A stretch of DNA of 64,000 nt from Dioscorea cayenensis subsp. rotundata (taxonomy: Eukaryota > Streptophyta > Magnoliopsida > Dioscoreales > Dioscoreaceae), in assembly GCF_009730915.1 (NCBI RefSeq), contig NC_052474.1:6173501-6237500 (forward strand), in the 5' to 3' direction. The notes under the pieces are model-generated. The model saw only the letters and a program-made list of their open reading frames with translations, did not search any database and was not told where the DNA came from. Shown piece after piece: positions 1 to 12,091 of this stretch. A program made the position numbers and the translations under genes. The first letter of the stretch is position 1; each line of letters begins with the position of its first letter.

Positions 1-147
1 TTTGGATTGGATTTGTTCTAACATTAATCAAGCCATGCTGTTAATTTTATTCTTTTGCTATTCCTGCGTAAATTGTTAAATTCTTCTAAATTCCAGTGAG
101 TTTCCCATTGAAGATCTGTTGAGTTCTCAACAACAAAGCATTCATGA

Positions 148-381
148 CCAACGACCAAGTGGGTCTATTGGTAGCCGGGTCCTCATTAGAATTTTTAAAA
201 AATAGTGAGTTAAAAATCATGGGTGAGTTTGTATTTTTTTTTTGGAGTGTGAGTAGTTGTTGTGTGTGTTTGGTCTCGCGCCCATGTGGGGTGGGTCCTG
301 TGCACACTTTCTCCGCTGAAGTTTGTGCACGTCTCTATTATTTTTAGCAGCCTAGCTGCTCATCTTGGCCAAAAAAACAGC
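148..381 (+). mobile_element. tRNA-type SINE insertion (copy 1)
   Basis: The block is flanked by near-identical 13-bp direct repeats, aaagcattcatga at 135-147 and aaaacattcatga at 382-394, which fit a target-site duplication. Its head (gaccaacgacc, then ggtctattggtag) and its tail (gtttgtgcacgtct) match the element at 35666-35891, which also has its own flanking duplication. The A-box-like head and the absence of any coding frame suggest a tRNA-derived SINE. The family name is unknown. Confidence 0.6.
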
Positions 382-646
382 AAAACATTCATGATATATA
401 TATAACTTTTGTTTGATCTTTAGCACAACTTTCTACCTTGCTTCATCTGTCTTCATTCTGCCTTCTTTCTGCCTCTGCTCCCTGCTCCCTTTATAAAGAA
501 CCATTACAGATGCAAAAACAAAGAAAAGTAATCCACATGAGGAGTTTTCCTTGGAAAATATCAGAATATTTTATCATATTTTATAAGAAACTATTGGCAA
601 CCAACATTTATTTAGTCATGTAATTCTGAACTTTGTTTGGTTGCAG

Positions 647-1331
647 GAAATCCTATCAGTTGCTTCCATAGTGGAGACAGATTTTGTTTACAGCCATCAG
701 TTGTACAAGCAAGTAAGCTATTTACATGGGGAATGCCCTTTGTTGAGATTGAGTGGCTCAAGGTATCAAATATTCTGTTGCAAAGCTCTTGGAAAGGCAT
801 GGCATGGCAGAGAGTCTGTTCATCAGATGACTCTGGTCAGGCAGTATTATATCACACTAAACTTTAGGTCTAGCATAAGTCTCTACAATAATGTTAGGAA
901 GGATAAGTTAGCATAGCAAAATGTTTCATGTTGGGAAGGATGAGTTAGCATATCACAAAAACTGTTTGGACTTAAGAATCTTCGTCATTTTGAGAAACCA
1001 TTTGATGAGGTCTTCAGTAATTATTCTCTGAGCTTCTCAAATAAACATGGTGTCACTAATAAGGAAGAAAACAAACTCCACATCCAGGATTTTCATGGTT
1101 CCTTGGAATTAGAGGCTTCCTGTTGCAACAGTTTTTACCCCATGTGCTGGTTAGCTACAAATGATTGTGATTCATACTTCTGTTTTATGGAGGCTAACAG
1201 AGTCATTACATCTTCATGTGCAGATGTCCAGAAAAAGTTCTTTAGTGTTAAATTCTAATACCAGTCTTATAAATCCTTCCGACTTCCTGATAAGGATACA
1301 TGAGATTCAGGTTGAACTGAAGAAAACTCTG
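647..1331 (+). CDS. Exons of an unidentified plant gene (or its remnant)
   Basis: I do not recognise this gene. A good acceptor (ttgcag) precedes an open frame from 647 to the stop at 914-916. The frame contains SIVETDFVYSHQLYKQ, then a possible donor (gtaagc), then a Cys/His/Lys-rich stretch. The same frame reopens after a TGA near 941 and runs to 1258, with Cys-rich residues such as CCNSFYPMCW. From the AAAAA run near 1230 the frame that continues well is shifted by one base; it ends in IRIHEIQVELKKTL at a donor-like gtatgt (1332). The short repeat gttaggaaggataagttagc / gttgggaaggatgagttagc (about 890 and 931) spans the region with the stops, so a small duplication or an intron may lie there. 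It could be the 3' part of a gene that starts outside the window, or a decayed copy. Confidence 0.3.
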
Positions 1332-3817
1332 GTATGTTTACCTTAAAACTCTTTCATTGGCACCTGTGATGAGCTCTAAGCAATGTTTTGGAAGAGGCTT
1401 TTAAAAATATTCAGGGATGTTAAACTTGAGCTAGACTGATGTCATGATATCATGAGTTTTGCTATATTCTACCCTTTTATGATTATGTTTTTGTCGCTAT
1501 TGTTTACTTACTGATAGGGATTGTTTTTACCTTTGAAATTGTTATGTTTACTTTATTTGCTAAGTATGAAACGCAAGATTGTCCTGAGGTGGGAATGCTG
1601 TTTGATTAATTAATGGTTCATGTACATAAAATCATTGCTTTCATTTGTGATATATAATTGGAGTTTGTTGGAACTTTGAAAGTGTGTAGTTAGAAAATAA
1701 GGTAACTTATGTTTTCTACTTTCTGATTTCCAGTCAAACATTATTAACACACGCAATATATGCACATTTACTTGCCTTTATGTGCTTTATGAAACTTGCC
1801 GTCCTTTCTTCACTTTCTAGCATGCAGACATTATTAGCAGTCCCACAAGGTCAAACTATTCACAACAATTTTATTAAAAAAAATATATTGATTTTGCTTT
1901 GTGGTGCAAAATCATACTCTTGAGTTTTATTGAATTTTTTGAAATACTCATAAATTGTGCTAGAAATTTAACGGGAAATATCTTAATACCATGTATTGTG
2001 GAAACGATTTCATTGTTGAATAAATTTGGTAGCCTTATATTATTATCATTATTATTATAATTTTGGTTTGATGTGGACTATGGTATAATGTGAAAAGGAA
2101 ACTTGAGCAGTACTACGGATGAGTTAATTAAAATTGATGAACTTTAGTTTGAACTTTGAATGGAAAAGGTTATGTTCTTGCATGTGGTAGTTGGTTTTTA
2201 ATCTTCAATGTTCGTAGTTTAACTTTGAAGAATAGCATCTTTCTTTTTTTTTTTTCTCATGCAATGCAACCTGGAAGTCTACTTCCTTTTCAACTTCCCA
2301 TAACTCTTCCACTTTCCAGGCTGTATTCTTCAGGGTTATGCATTACTTGTTTTATGTTGTCATTGATGCTTCTTATGATTTATTTATTTATTTTATGTTT
2401 GAATTAAAATGGAAGGGAAAAGAATAAGAAAGTAAAGTGTTTGCTTGATTGAAAGCAAGGAAAACTGTTTTTATGTTTTGTTTTACTGAAATTGAGCTTG
2501 TTTAATGAATTGTGAAATTAGAACAGTTGACATTTGGATTTTTTTTTTTTTTTAAATAAAAGCTGTCAATCAACAAACAAATAAACTTGCAGCAACAACT
2601 CTACCTGCTACGCTTGTTTTGAATTATTATTATTATTATTATTTTTTGGAAGAAAGAAAATACTTCAATTACATGGTTTTTTTTTTTAAGAACTTCTCAA
2701 AACTGAAAAGCTTGATTTATTGTGGTTAGCCAAGTTGTAGAAAAGCCTTCAGAGATAGCTTTGTGATTGTTCTAATGGCTGTTATTGGCCTTATGCATAT
2801 AATTTAGCTGTTCTTTGATTTCCTATTAATTAATAAAGTTATTTGGGAAGAATATCAATGAATATGAGTTTCCAAATCAAGGAAGGTATGGATAGAAACT
2901 TGAGAAGAATTGAAGAAATTGACACAGAGAAATAATTTCTTGACATACAAGTACTACACTAATTCATATATGTGATTTAAAACTATGTCAATCATTTTTT
3001 GCTTAACCATAACGAAAATAAAGTAAGTTTAAAATCACAATCATTAAATTGCTTTGATGTTCAAACGTGGAATTTAAGAATGCTCAACTTTAATTTAGTC
3101 TTATTTTTTAAATGTTTACTTTATAATTTTACAGCTAGCTCTTAGTCCTTAGAATTCATTTTATCAATATTCCACCTCTCTTTTTCCATTTGGATCCAAT
3201 TTCACAGTGCTAAATACTAAATACTCTATGTATGATTGATGAAAAAAAAGGGCCAAGAATCCCTCCGTGTTCAAGTCGTTTATAGATTTGATTTACAAGA
3301 TCAAAAGTACTCTCTTAATAGAAATTAAATGAAAGTTAAACAATGGGCAATCATGTTGAGTTAGATACAAATGATAAATCAGTCACTTTGTAAAACCAAG
3401 TAATAATGATAATATTTATGTACAGACACTCTTTGAAGTCATTCACTTTTGTTAGGAATTTTATTTTAAATTCATAGTTACTAAAAACCAATCAATAGGT
3501 TTGATTATTCTTCCACTTGTTATAGCTCGTCCTCACATTACATATAACTCACTCATGTCCTATTTTTAAGTAAAGAAAGCTGTCACTTAATTTCAAGGTA
3601 CATTATTATATACATGAATGAAGAAGCCCCTTAGCTAATTTAACCAATTCTCCAACCTAACTATCTTTCAGTAGGAGACCAATAAACTTGCACAAAACTA
3701 ACTAGATTAAACACACTATTACTAACAAAGTCTGGCTTCAAAAAGTCTTTTGAATCTTGTGTTATAAATGCATATATGGCAACCATCACTCTCCCAACTA
3801 AAACTCTACTCCAACTC
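1332..3817. other. Gene-free intergenic DNA
   Basis: Very AT-rich sequence with poly-T and poly-A runs and a short (att)n tract near 2624-2642. Open frames are short and lack family motifs or a coding-like composition. I see no gene, RNA gene or transposon ends here. The last few hundred bases are presumably the promoter of the GDSL gene. Confidence 0.5.
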
Positions 3818-3827
3818 TATATATTAC
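3818..3827 (+). promoter_or_regulatory. Candidate TATA box of the GDSL gene
   Basis: ctatatatta lies 57 to 66 bases upstream of the chosen ATG at 3884, followed by a CT-rich stretch typical of plant 5' leaders. This is the only well-placed TATA-like element. No transcription start can be read directly. Confidence 0.4.
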
Positions 3828-3883
3828 TCTTTCCTTCTTCTTCTTATTCCACCTCAGGCTATCTTTCTTCTAAATAAAGTACA

Positions 3884-5451
3884 ATGCATACCTTCCAATG
3901 GCTACTACTTTTGATGTTGGTTTGGAGCTCAACTCTAAACTTTGTCATGCCAGAGTCTAAGGTACCTTGCTTATTTCATCTTCGGCGATTCTCTCGTCGA
4001 TAACGGTAACAACAACAATATTAACTCACTTGCCAAGGCAAATTATCCTCCTTATGGCATCGACTTCTCCAAAGGCCCTACCGGCAGGTTTTCTAATGGT
4101 CTTACCACTGTCGACGTAATCGGTATATATCAACCCTTTTCCTTATCCAATCCAAAACTTCAAGCTAATAGATCAAATGTCCATACTATTTATTCAATTA
4201 GCTATACATATATATAGAACTATATAACATTAACTCTTTTGCATCAAATGTCAAACAATATCCTATTTTCCTTTTCATGCTTTCATTTATGCATGATTTC
4301 ATGGTACATACATTAACAAGATGATCACATTGTAATGTATAAATGCAGCTAAACTCTTGGGTTTTTCTGACTACATCCCACCATATGCAATTGCAAGAGG
4401 CAGACAACTCCTCAATGGTGTCAACTTTGCATCTGCTGCTGCTGGAATCAGAGATGAAACCGGCCGACAACTTGTCGGTTTTCTTTATATAAAACAATAA
4501 TATTAATATCATCCTATATATAATGTATCTAACGTTTTGAAATTTTCATTTCTTCCTATTATAGGGAGATAGAATACCCTTAAAAGGACAAGTGAAGAAT
4601 TATCGATCCCTCACTAAACAATTAGAGAAGATCATAGGAGACAAGAACTCAACAACTAGTTACTTAAGCAAATGCATCTTCTCCATGGGTCTTGGCAGCA
4701 ATGACTACCTCAACAATTATTTCATGCCGCTATTTTACTCTTCTAGTCGTCAATACACCCCGGAACAATATCGCCAAAACCTTATCAACCAGTACTCCAA
4801 GCAACTCAGAGTTCGTATTCTTTCCGATCAATATTTGTTTAATTAAATGATGCGAGACTATATATCATTGTTATTATCTTTTTAATGTAGACATTGTACG
4901 AAAATGGTGCTCGAAAAGTGGCGCTAATCGGAGTTGGTCTAGTCGGTTGTAGCCCGAATGAGCTCGCTCAGTTCAGCTCCGATGGCAAGACTTGTGTCGA
5001 GAGGATTAACAGCGCCATTCGGCTTTTTAACACTAAGCTTAAGAAACTTGTTAATAAGTTCAACAAGTTAGATGGAGCTCACTTTCACCTACATCAATGT
5101 TTATGATATGTTCCATGATGTACTCAGTAATCCTTCATCTTATGGTAAATATATAATCAATTGTTAATAATTTTATTACTATTTGTTAATGTGAGTGATG
5201 TTTATTTTGTTTATGAATTTTCTGCAGGGTTTACAGTTACTAACAGAGGTTGTTGTGGAGTTGGAAGGAACAATGGACAAATAACATGCTTGCCTTTTCA
5301 AACACCATGCAGGGATAGAAAAACACATGTGTTTTTTGATGCATTCCATCCAACTGAATCTGTGAATATGATCTTAGGAAGAAGGACTTACAAAGCTCAG
5401 TCTTCATCAGATGCATATCCTTATGATCTTCAGCAACTTGCTAATAAATAA
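3884..5451 (+). CDS. GDSL esterase/lipase, two frame breaks
   Basis: Secreted serine hydrolase of the plant GDSL (SGNH) family, which cleaves ester bonds in lipids, cutin precursors or cell-wall acyl groups; the substrate cannot be told. Exons are 3884-4122, 4349-4473, 4565-4810, 4891-5144 and 5228-5451, all with GT-AG borders. The start follows a TATA box and opens a hydrophobic signal peptide (WLLLLMLVW). Block I is FIFGDSLVDNGNNN with the nucleophile Ser. The block III Asn is in GLGSND, and the Asp and His of the catalytic set are in FFDAFHP near the C-terminus. Five exons and about 361 residues are usual for the family. One extra T at 3971-3972, just before block I, and one extra T in 5083-5085 each shift the frame. 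As written the gene is broken; both sites are T runs, so sequencing error and true pseudogene are both open. Confidence 0.85.
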
Positions 5452-5825
5452 ATGATTAATTCCCACTTTAAACTAGCTAGCTACTTAATTGGTTATTAAT
5501 AATTAGTAACTACTCTTGTTGTTATTTATGTATGGTTGAAATTTATGGTAGTATTGAAGCTCTTTGCTGATTTAAATATTTAGTGCTCAAAGGAGTTCTA
5601 CTTTGTTCTAATTAAGTTGTTATTGTTCTTTGAGTGTTTGTAATGGGGTAATATCAAATAAAGTTTGTTTTGCATTTCAAGTTTAAGATTATTTTTTTTT
5701 TTTATTTGACTTGCTGTTGATTTTTTACCTTCCTTTTTTTGTAATGTATATTATATATTTTAATTATTTTCATGCATGGGTGTGATGTGGAGTATGATTT
5801 CAAAAGATATGATATATATATATAT

Positions 5826-5871
<46 letters not shown>

Positions 5872-7691
5872 CTCTATATAATCTTTCTATTTTTTATATT
5901 TATTTTTTTAGTTTTTTATTTCAAATTGTAATATTTTAGTCATTCTATTATATATATATATACTTAAAAAAAATAAATAAATCATATTCATAAAAAAACA
6001 TAATAAAAAAAATACAGAAGGGAAGAAAAAACAAGAACACAGAAGTCAAGGTTTTACAAAATTACCACAAAGAGTGGAGAAAAGCATCAATTAACAGAGA
6101 AAAAAAAATGAAACAAACCCTAAAGGAAGAGGGATCTTTTAGGGGTAAAAAAAAAAACCAACGGACTAGATCTCACCGGAAGAAGGGGGCCCATCATTGG
6201 GGCATCTGGCATCGCGTCACTGGAAGACAAAAATTTCAGGCTTCTCTTAATCTTGACCAACGGTTCCTCAAGTTTCACTCTCTTCGATGTAGGAGCTTCC
6301 GGTGTTGTGCCACATTCTTCCATGCTTCTCTTGAAACCATATTCTACTATTTTTAAGTCGAGTTATGTCAGTCAAAATTGTTTAAAAAATTATTTAAAAA
6401 AATGGAAGAAGATCAATACTAGAAAATTAGTAAAATATTTACTATAAAGTAAATGAAGGGAGATTGCTAAATTAAAATCAACTGCCTGTGAAAAGATAAA
6501 AATATGAACTATTCAAAGATTTTGGGACGGTCTACTAATCACTCTATTTAAGATAGAGTGCAAATCGTATTTAATAATTTATAATTATGCTTATTTTTTA
6601 AATGAGTGAATAACTATGAAAAAGGGATTATCCTGTCAAATTCAGAAGCTTATACAATTTGGTTTTTTGTCAAAATATATTTGATATTTTACATTACATC
6701 TCATCCCTAATTCCTTAATTAGATAGATAATAACCTTTTTAATTTCTAACAATTTCATATTGAAAATTAACATAATATGATATATCAATATTAATTGTAT
6801 AGTTAACTGTGAAATTATGGCCAGTAATTGAACATCCAGTCATAGTAATTTGGAGAAGAATAACAATGAACTAAAAATTATGCTAAAAAACACTAAAGTA
6901 TTATGTTGTTCTTTCCCATGCTAGCTCCACTTTGATATCCAAAATACTGATTTTGATTAACAAGTGATCTTTATTGATAAAGTAATTGATGATTTAAAGT
7001 TAATTTAACGAAAGATTTAAATTAATACTTCAAATCTTTTATCTAAATCCAAATGAAGCCTATCTTATCCTATTCTAAACCACAAATGAACAACAGATCA
7101 CAGACTACTTGTGATTCACGCACATTAAACAATTCATAAAAAAACAAAGAACTTGTAACAATATTTCTTGGCAGTCATGATATATTTAAATTAACGATAA
7201 GATTGAATGATAATATGATATGACACAACAATTTGCTGGAGTACGGACTCATGATTCACTTTTTCAAAGTATTACCATATATTATATATATATATATATA
7301 TATATTAGTTTTTATTTATCATTTTTTTACTAGTTAAATATATAAAAATATATTATGTGAGTGAGTAAAAAATTTATTGGAACTGTATTGAGCTTATAAA
7401 TCTCTTTGTTATACCATAGAGAAATATGACTTTTCGTAAAAAAAAAAAAAACCATAAAAATCCATTGATCTATATTATAAATAATATTTAGATTTAAAAA
7501 TAATATATAAACAGTATTATGAGCATGTGTTTTGAGTTTGTGTCTGACTATATACAGTTAAATGTCTTAACTATCAAATTAAGTGAGTGTTAGGTATACT
7601 AAAAAATTCCATAAAAGAGTAGACTTTTTAAGATGTTTTTTTAATATAATTATTATATTTAAATTTCTCATGTTAAAGCAAGCAAATTTAA
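5452..7691. other. Intergenic region with TA microsatellite and one small minus-strand frame
   Basis: It holds the 3' flank of the GDSL gene, a long TA microsatellite at 5812-5869 and AT-rich DNA. The only GC-richer island is 6120-6323. There the minus strand has a 67-codon frame from ATG at 6323 (starting MEECGTTPEAPTSKRVKLEE), with a donor-like gtgaga after a Leu-Pro codon pair. I see no partner exon and no known domain, so it may be a small gene, a first exon or chance. Confidence 0.35.
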
Positions 7692-8523
7692 CCCCCTGTT
7701 TGGTTCAGAGGGGGAGGGAGGAGGAGGGGTGAGGGAGGGTGAGGGGAGGAGTATGGAGGGTTTGAGAAAATATCGTGTTTGGCTCACTGGAGGGTGTGGA
7801 GGAGTAGTGTATTTTTTTGTTTAGTTGAAAAAGAGGAGTGGGGAGGAGAGAGAAAAGTGTAATGTCAGATTTCGACTATTTTGCCCTCTAGAAAATAAAA
7901 TAGGTAATAATATATATAATATATATAATATAATATATATATAATATAATAATAATCAAATGTAGAATAATAATAATAACAACACAATATATAATATATG
8001 ATAAACATTATAAAACACACACACAATAATTAGGGAAAAATAAATTTTTGAAAAAAAAATTATAAGGAGTCATAACATCTTAATTATAATTGACAAATAT
8101 TGGTTAAAATGTGAACACCCAATAATCACTCAAGCATACCTTATTTTTGTCTTATTTTTTCATAAACTTAAAAAAAAATGGTGAAAACATACTTTGGAAA
8201 AGACGCCTCTATTTTTTTCATATTTAACAAAAAAATTATCGCTCATGATAAACATATTTATGTTTTCACAAACCCAAACAATAGGGATACTGATAGAATT
8301 TTACATATAGGTGAAGGCGTTAATGGTATTTTGCATTATTTAAAAATTAAAAAACAATAAATATCCACTCCCCAAAAGACCCCATTTGGGGAGTGGATTA
8401 TGAGTGAGGAGGGGTGAGGCACCCCTCCTCACCCCTCTCACCCCCTTCACTCCCTCAACCAAACAACACCCACACCCCCCAACACCCCCTCACCCCTCCT
8501 CCCTCCCCCAACCAAACAAAGCC
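7692..8523. mobile_element. PIF/Harbinger-like non-autonomous element, 832 bp
   Basis: The left end (ccccctgtttggtt, then gggggagggaggag) is mirrored at the right end, whose reverse complement reads ggctttgtttggttggggga then gggaggagg. TAA stands immediately outside both ends (7689-7691 and 8524-8526), the duplication expected of PIF/Harbinger elements. The subterminal 100 bp on each side is G-rich or C-rich, and the core is AT-rich with no transposase. A 60-codon frame at 8178-8360 has no recognisable domain. The ends of the smaller element at 32597-32864 are of the same type. Confidence 0.65.
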
Positions 8524-8526
8524 TAA

Positions 8527-9109
8527 GAGAATGAATATGGATACAAATAAATTTCCTCAAATGCAAATAATTTTAATAAAATTCCGCAAAGTTAATTAAT
8601 GAGTGAGTTGTAAAGTGACCAAACCAAAAGGAAAACGTGGCAGCAGCAGCAGCAGCAGCATCTAAGAGGCCAAATAAACAAATCTCAATCGGCACACGAT
8701 AACTTAACATCAAACAAGTCCCCACCACAACACTTCACTATCAAATCAAATCACTGTCGTTGGATTCAGTCTTTGAGTAAACGTGGCCGAATCACAGCCC
8801 ACCACTTCACAAACCTTTTTACTGTTCAGGAAGTGGACTTCCAGATCTTCAGCTTCAGCATCACTTTAAGTAATCTTTATTTTTTTCCGATTTTCAGGAA
8901 AACTCTTTTTACTACCTTGAAAGTCTTGGAACTCTCCAGACCAAACGCCACGCGTCCATTAAAACCTAACTTTATAAAAACCTTTAAAATATACCGTAAC
9001 CCTAAAATACCCGGCATGCAGAGTGGCCACGTTAGTGCTAAGCTTTTGGGTCACTCATTTGGGGTTCTTTTTTAGGTCATGCTGTCCCCCCCCTCACCAA
9101 ACTCTATTG
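8527..9109 (+). promoter_or_regulatory. Upstream region of the heat-shock factor gene
   Basis: No gene is seen. A (CAG)6-like run lies near 8641-8659. Two ttcaggaa blocks (8825-8832 and about 8895) have the paired TTC-nn-GAA layout of heat-shock elements. Such short matches are weak evidence for autoregulation by HSFs. Confidence 0.3.
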
Positions 9110-9192
9110 ATGGAGAAGCTCACAAGAGTTTCTATTTTTAGCAATGGTGATGGTAGTGGAAGGGGTAGCAAGATAGATAGAGAGATAGAAAG

Positions 9193-9196
<4 letters not shown>
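9110..9196 (+). other. Upstream open reading frame, 28 codons
   Basis: An ATG at 9110 opens a short frame (MEKLTRVSIFSNGD...) that stops at 9194-9196, 42 bases before the main HSF start at 9239. If transcription begins upstream of 9110, ribosomes would meet it first. Peptide-coding uORFs are known to repress some plant HSF mRNAs. Whether this one is transcribed or conserved cannot be seen here. Confidence 0.35.
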
Positions 9197-9223
<27 letters not shown>

Positions 9224-9238
9224 TATTAGAGGGTTAGA

Positions 9239-11159
9239 ATGGCAGCTCCGTTTGTGATGAAGACTTATAAGATGGTGGATGATCCGGAGACAGACATGGT
9301 GATAAGATGGGGAGTGGAGAACAATAGTTTTGTGGTTCTTGATCCGTTTGTCTTTGCAAAGACTTTGTTGCCGGCTCACTTCAAGCACTGTAACTTCTCT
9401 AGCTTTGTTCGCCAACTTAATACTTATGTGAGTATATATTAATTGTTGTTATTATTATTATTATTATTTATTTTGGGTTTTTTTGTTGGAAAAATGTTGC
9501 TTGCTTGGTCTTAGTTTTGTTTGTAGTTTGCTGGTTAATATTATTAATTAATAATCTGTGGTTTGGTTTTTAGGGTTAATTAATGTTGTGTGCTTGCATA
9601 TGTCTCTCTCTGTGTGTGTGTGTGTGTTGTTTTAAGTGCTTACTTTGTTCTTGATTAATCTTAAAAGTAATGAAAGTTTTATGGATAAATAAAAGAGAGA
9701 TATAACTTGAACATAAACATAATAGTTTATTTATTTATTTTTTTGTTTTTTTGGGTGAAATGAGTATATTTTAATGTGTTTGAAATGTGTAGAGAGATAG
9801 GGTGGGACCGTGCTTTATGCTTTGTTTGAAAGGTTTCATAAAATTTGGTATGATACGATAAATGAGGTTGTAAATTATTACTTATTTGGGACAATAGTTG
9901 AAGGTTTTTTAATTCTGTTGTGTTTGATTTCAAAGTGAAGTGAGGTAAAGTTATATATTAAAATTATAAAATATCATTTGAATGTAAATACATATCTGTC
10001 AAACATAATTTTTAATAATATAATTTTATTTATTATAATTAAGTTACTAACCATAAATACTATAATCATAAAATATACTTAGTTTCATAAGTTATGCATC
10101 ATTTTATAATAAAAGGCGTGCTCCATTTTACCATCTTAAACTATACCATATATAAAACAATGTATCCAAATAAAGTTTTTTAAAAAACCATACCTCTACT
10201 CTACCTCCTAAAACCTCCAAACAAGCAAAGCATTAGAGTTTTTGAACAGTCTCAAAGCAAATTTATACTCATTACACTCTCTGCTTTGATAAGATTTCAC
10301 CAAGAGGGAGGGAGAGAGAGAGAGACCGGAAAAGGAGCTCTTTTTAAGCTTATCTTCTCTAATATATAGAATTATCCTGTAAATATATAAATCTAGATCA
10401 TATATATATAATAAATTAATTTCCGATGGGGTAGTGTTTCTAAGCGCATGGTTATTGTCAGAGTGACCAACAGAATAATTTATTAATGCATGAACATAGG
10501 AAATTTCTTGTTTACTTTAATTTATTACTGCTGATGACTACTATTTATAAATTAATTATTGACTCAAATTAAGCTCATATATATATATATGTACTAATGC
10601 TTAATTAATGAATTCAGGGATTTAGAAAGGTAGATCCAGATAAGTGGGAATTCGCTCATGCATCATTCTTGAGAGGCCAAACATGTCTACTAAGTACCAT
10701 TGTTAGGAGAAACAACAATGGAAAAAGAAGGAATCAGACTCTGATCATGGTGCTGGTCTAGATGATAATGAAGAAGATAAGGTGGTCATGGAGGTGGTCC
10801 GGCTTAAAAAGGCCCAACAGGCCACTGAAGATGAGATCCATAAAATGTGGGACCGTTTGCACGACGCCGAACGCAAGCCCAAACAAATGTTGGACTTCTT
10901 GGCCCGTGTTTTGAAAAACCCGGCCCTTCTTGACCGTCTCATGGCCCACCGGGCCGGGGATGAGATCGAGGAAAAGAGAGTCCGGCTTCGAATTAATAAT
11001 GAGACTAATCATGATGATGATGGATCTGTGCGATGTGATGATGGATCTGTGCTAAATTTGGATCGGGATGATGATGTGGGCTTTTGTGGTGGGCCTGAGC
11101 CCATGGTGTATGATTTTGGTATGGAGGTTGGAGGTGAGGGTTACCCACTTTCATTTTGA
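9239..11159 (+). CDS. HSFC1: Heat-shock transcription factor, class C (HSFC1-like), one frame break
   Basis: DNA-binding factor that recognises nGAAn repeats in stress-gene promoters and acts in the nucleus as a trimer. Exon 1 (9239-9427) and exon 2 (10618-11159) meet at the intron position universal in plant HSF DNA-binding domains, inside [15 protein letters not shown]. The DNA-binding domain fills residues 4 to about 96. After a short linker the HR-A/B coiled coil follows ([19 protein letters not shown]), then [14 protein letters not shown]. The short HR-A/B without the long class A insert, and no AHA activation motif, point to class C. The tail is Asp-rich. In the linker the A run at 10722-10726 is one base short: as written the frame ends at TAG 10759-10761, while with one more base it would run through the coiled coil to 11159 (about 243 residues). 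Confidence 0.85.
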
Positions 11160-12091
11160 TGGGGTTTGGTGTGTTTTTATTTTTAGTTTCAAGGTGGGGA
11201 CTGTTTGATGTGTAGTTTTGCATTGTATATATATATATATATATTTACTTTTACTTTTAATCTATATATATATATATATATATATATTGGTTGAAATCAT
11301 GTTTTATGAAATAGTCTTGTTTAAAGTAACAAGGTTGCATTGGATTTGCATATTTTGATGGGAGAAAAAGTTTTAGTCCTGGTTAAAGAAAATTTAAAAA
11401 TAATTTTTTGAAAAACTCAAACTTCTAATTTTTTTAATCTCAATTTAATCAATTTTTAATTGTACCAAACATAATATGGGTTTACTAATCAAACTCAGAA
11501 GGTTGTGATTTATAAAAATGTCATCCAACTAAAAGTTTATAGCTTAATAATATTGCTCTATTGTAATGCAAAGAGGGATGTGTGGAATTTTTAAATATTT
11601 CGAGTTTAAGTTTTTATGAGACACATAACGGTGAAAAATCTCTAATGTGGGAAATAGACTTGTAGTTCAAAACTCTGTTGTTGAGTGAGAACGTATAGGT
11701 TAAATGATTAATTTCGAACACACACCTGGTTAATTGCTTGTCATATTAATCAAAATAATTATAATAATAATGCCATCCCACTTTGAATGGACTTCTCTTT
11801 TTGGGCTGTATTTGAACAACATTGGGCCATCCTTCAGGTGTTTGTTTATTGTATTTTTATTTATAGTGCTTCTATGCATTAATGGCTATCATATTATTAT
11901 TTGTATTAAATGGAGGTAGGTTTGGCAAATATTTTTCATTGATAAATAAATAAATTTATAAATAAATGAATAGAAATAAATTTATAAATAAATGAATAAA
12001 TAAAGTGGTGGGTCATGCATGGGATAGGGTGATCCTGAATGATGTGATAGGCAAGCACCAAGACATTTGAATTGGAACCACACCCTATCAT
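11160..12091. other. Gene-free DNA downstream of the HSF gene
   Basis: TA microsatellites lie at about 11224-11245 and 11261-11287. At 11941-12004 a 25-bp AT unit (aaataaatttataaataaat...) is repeated about two and a half times. No coding frame with family features is visible. Confidence 0.45.

Noticed and set aside
8178-8360. 60-codon frame inside the PIF-like element
   Set aside because: No transposase motif, AT-driven composition, and no relation to the DDE or MYB-like proteins of that superfamily.
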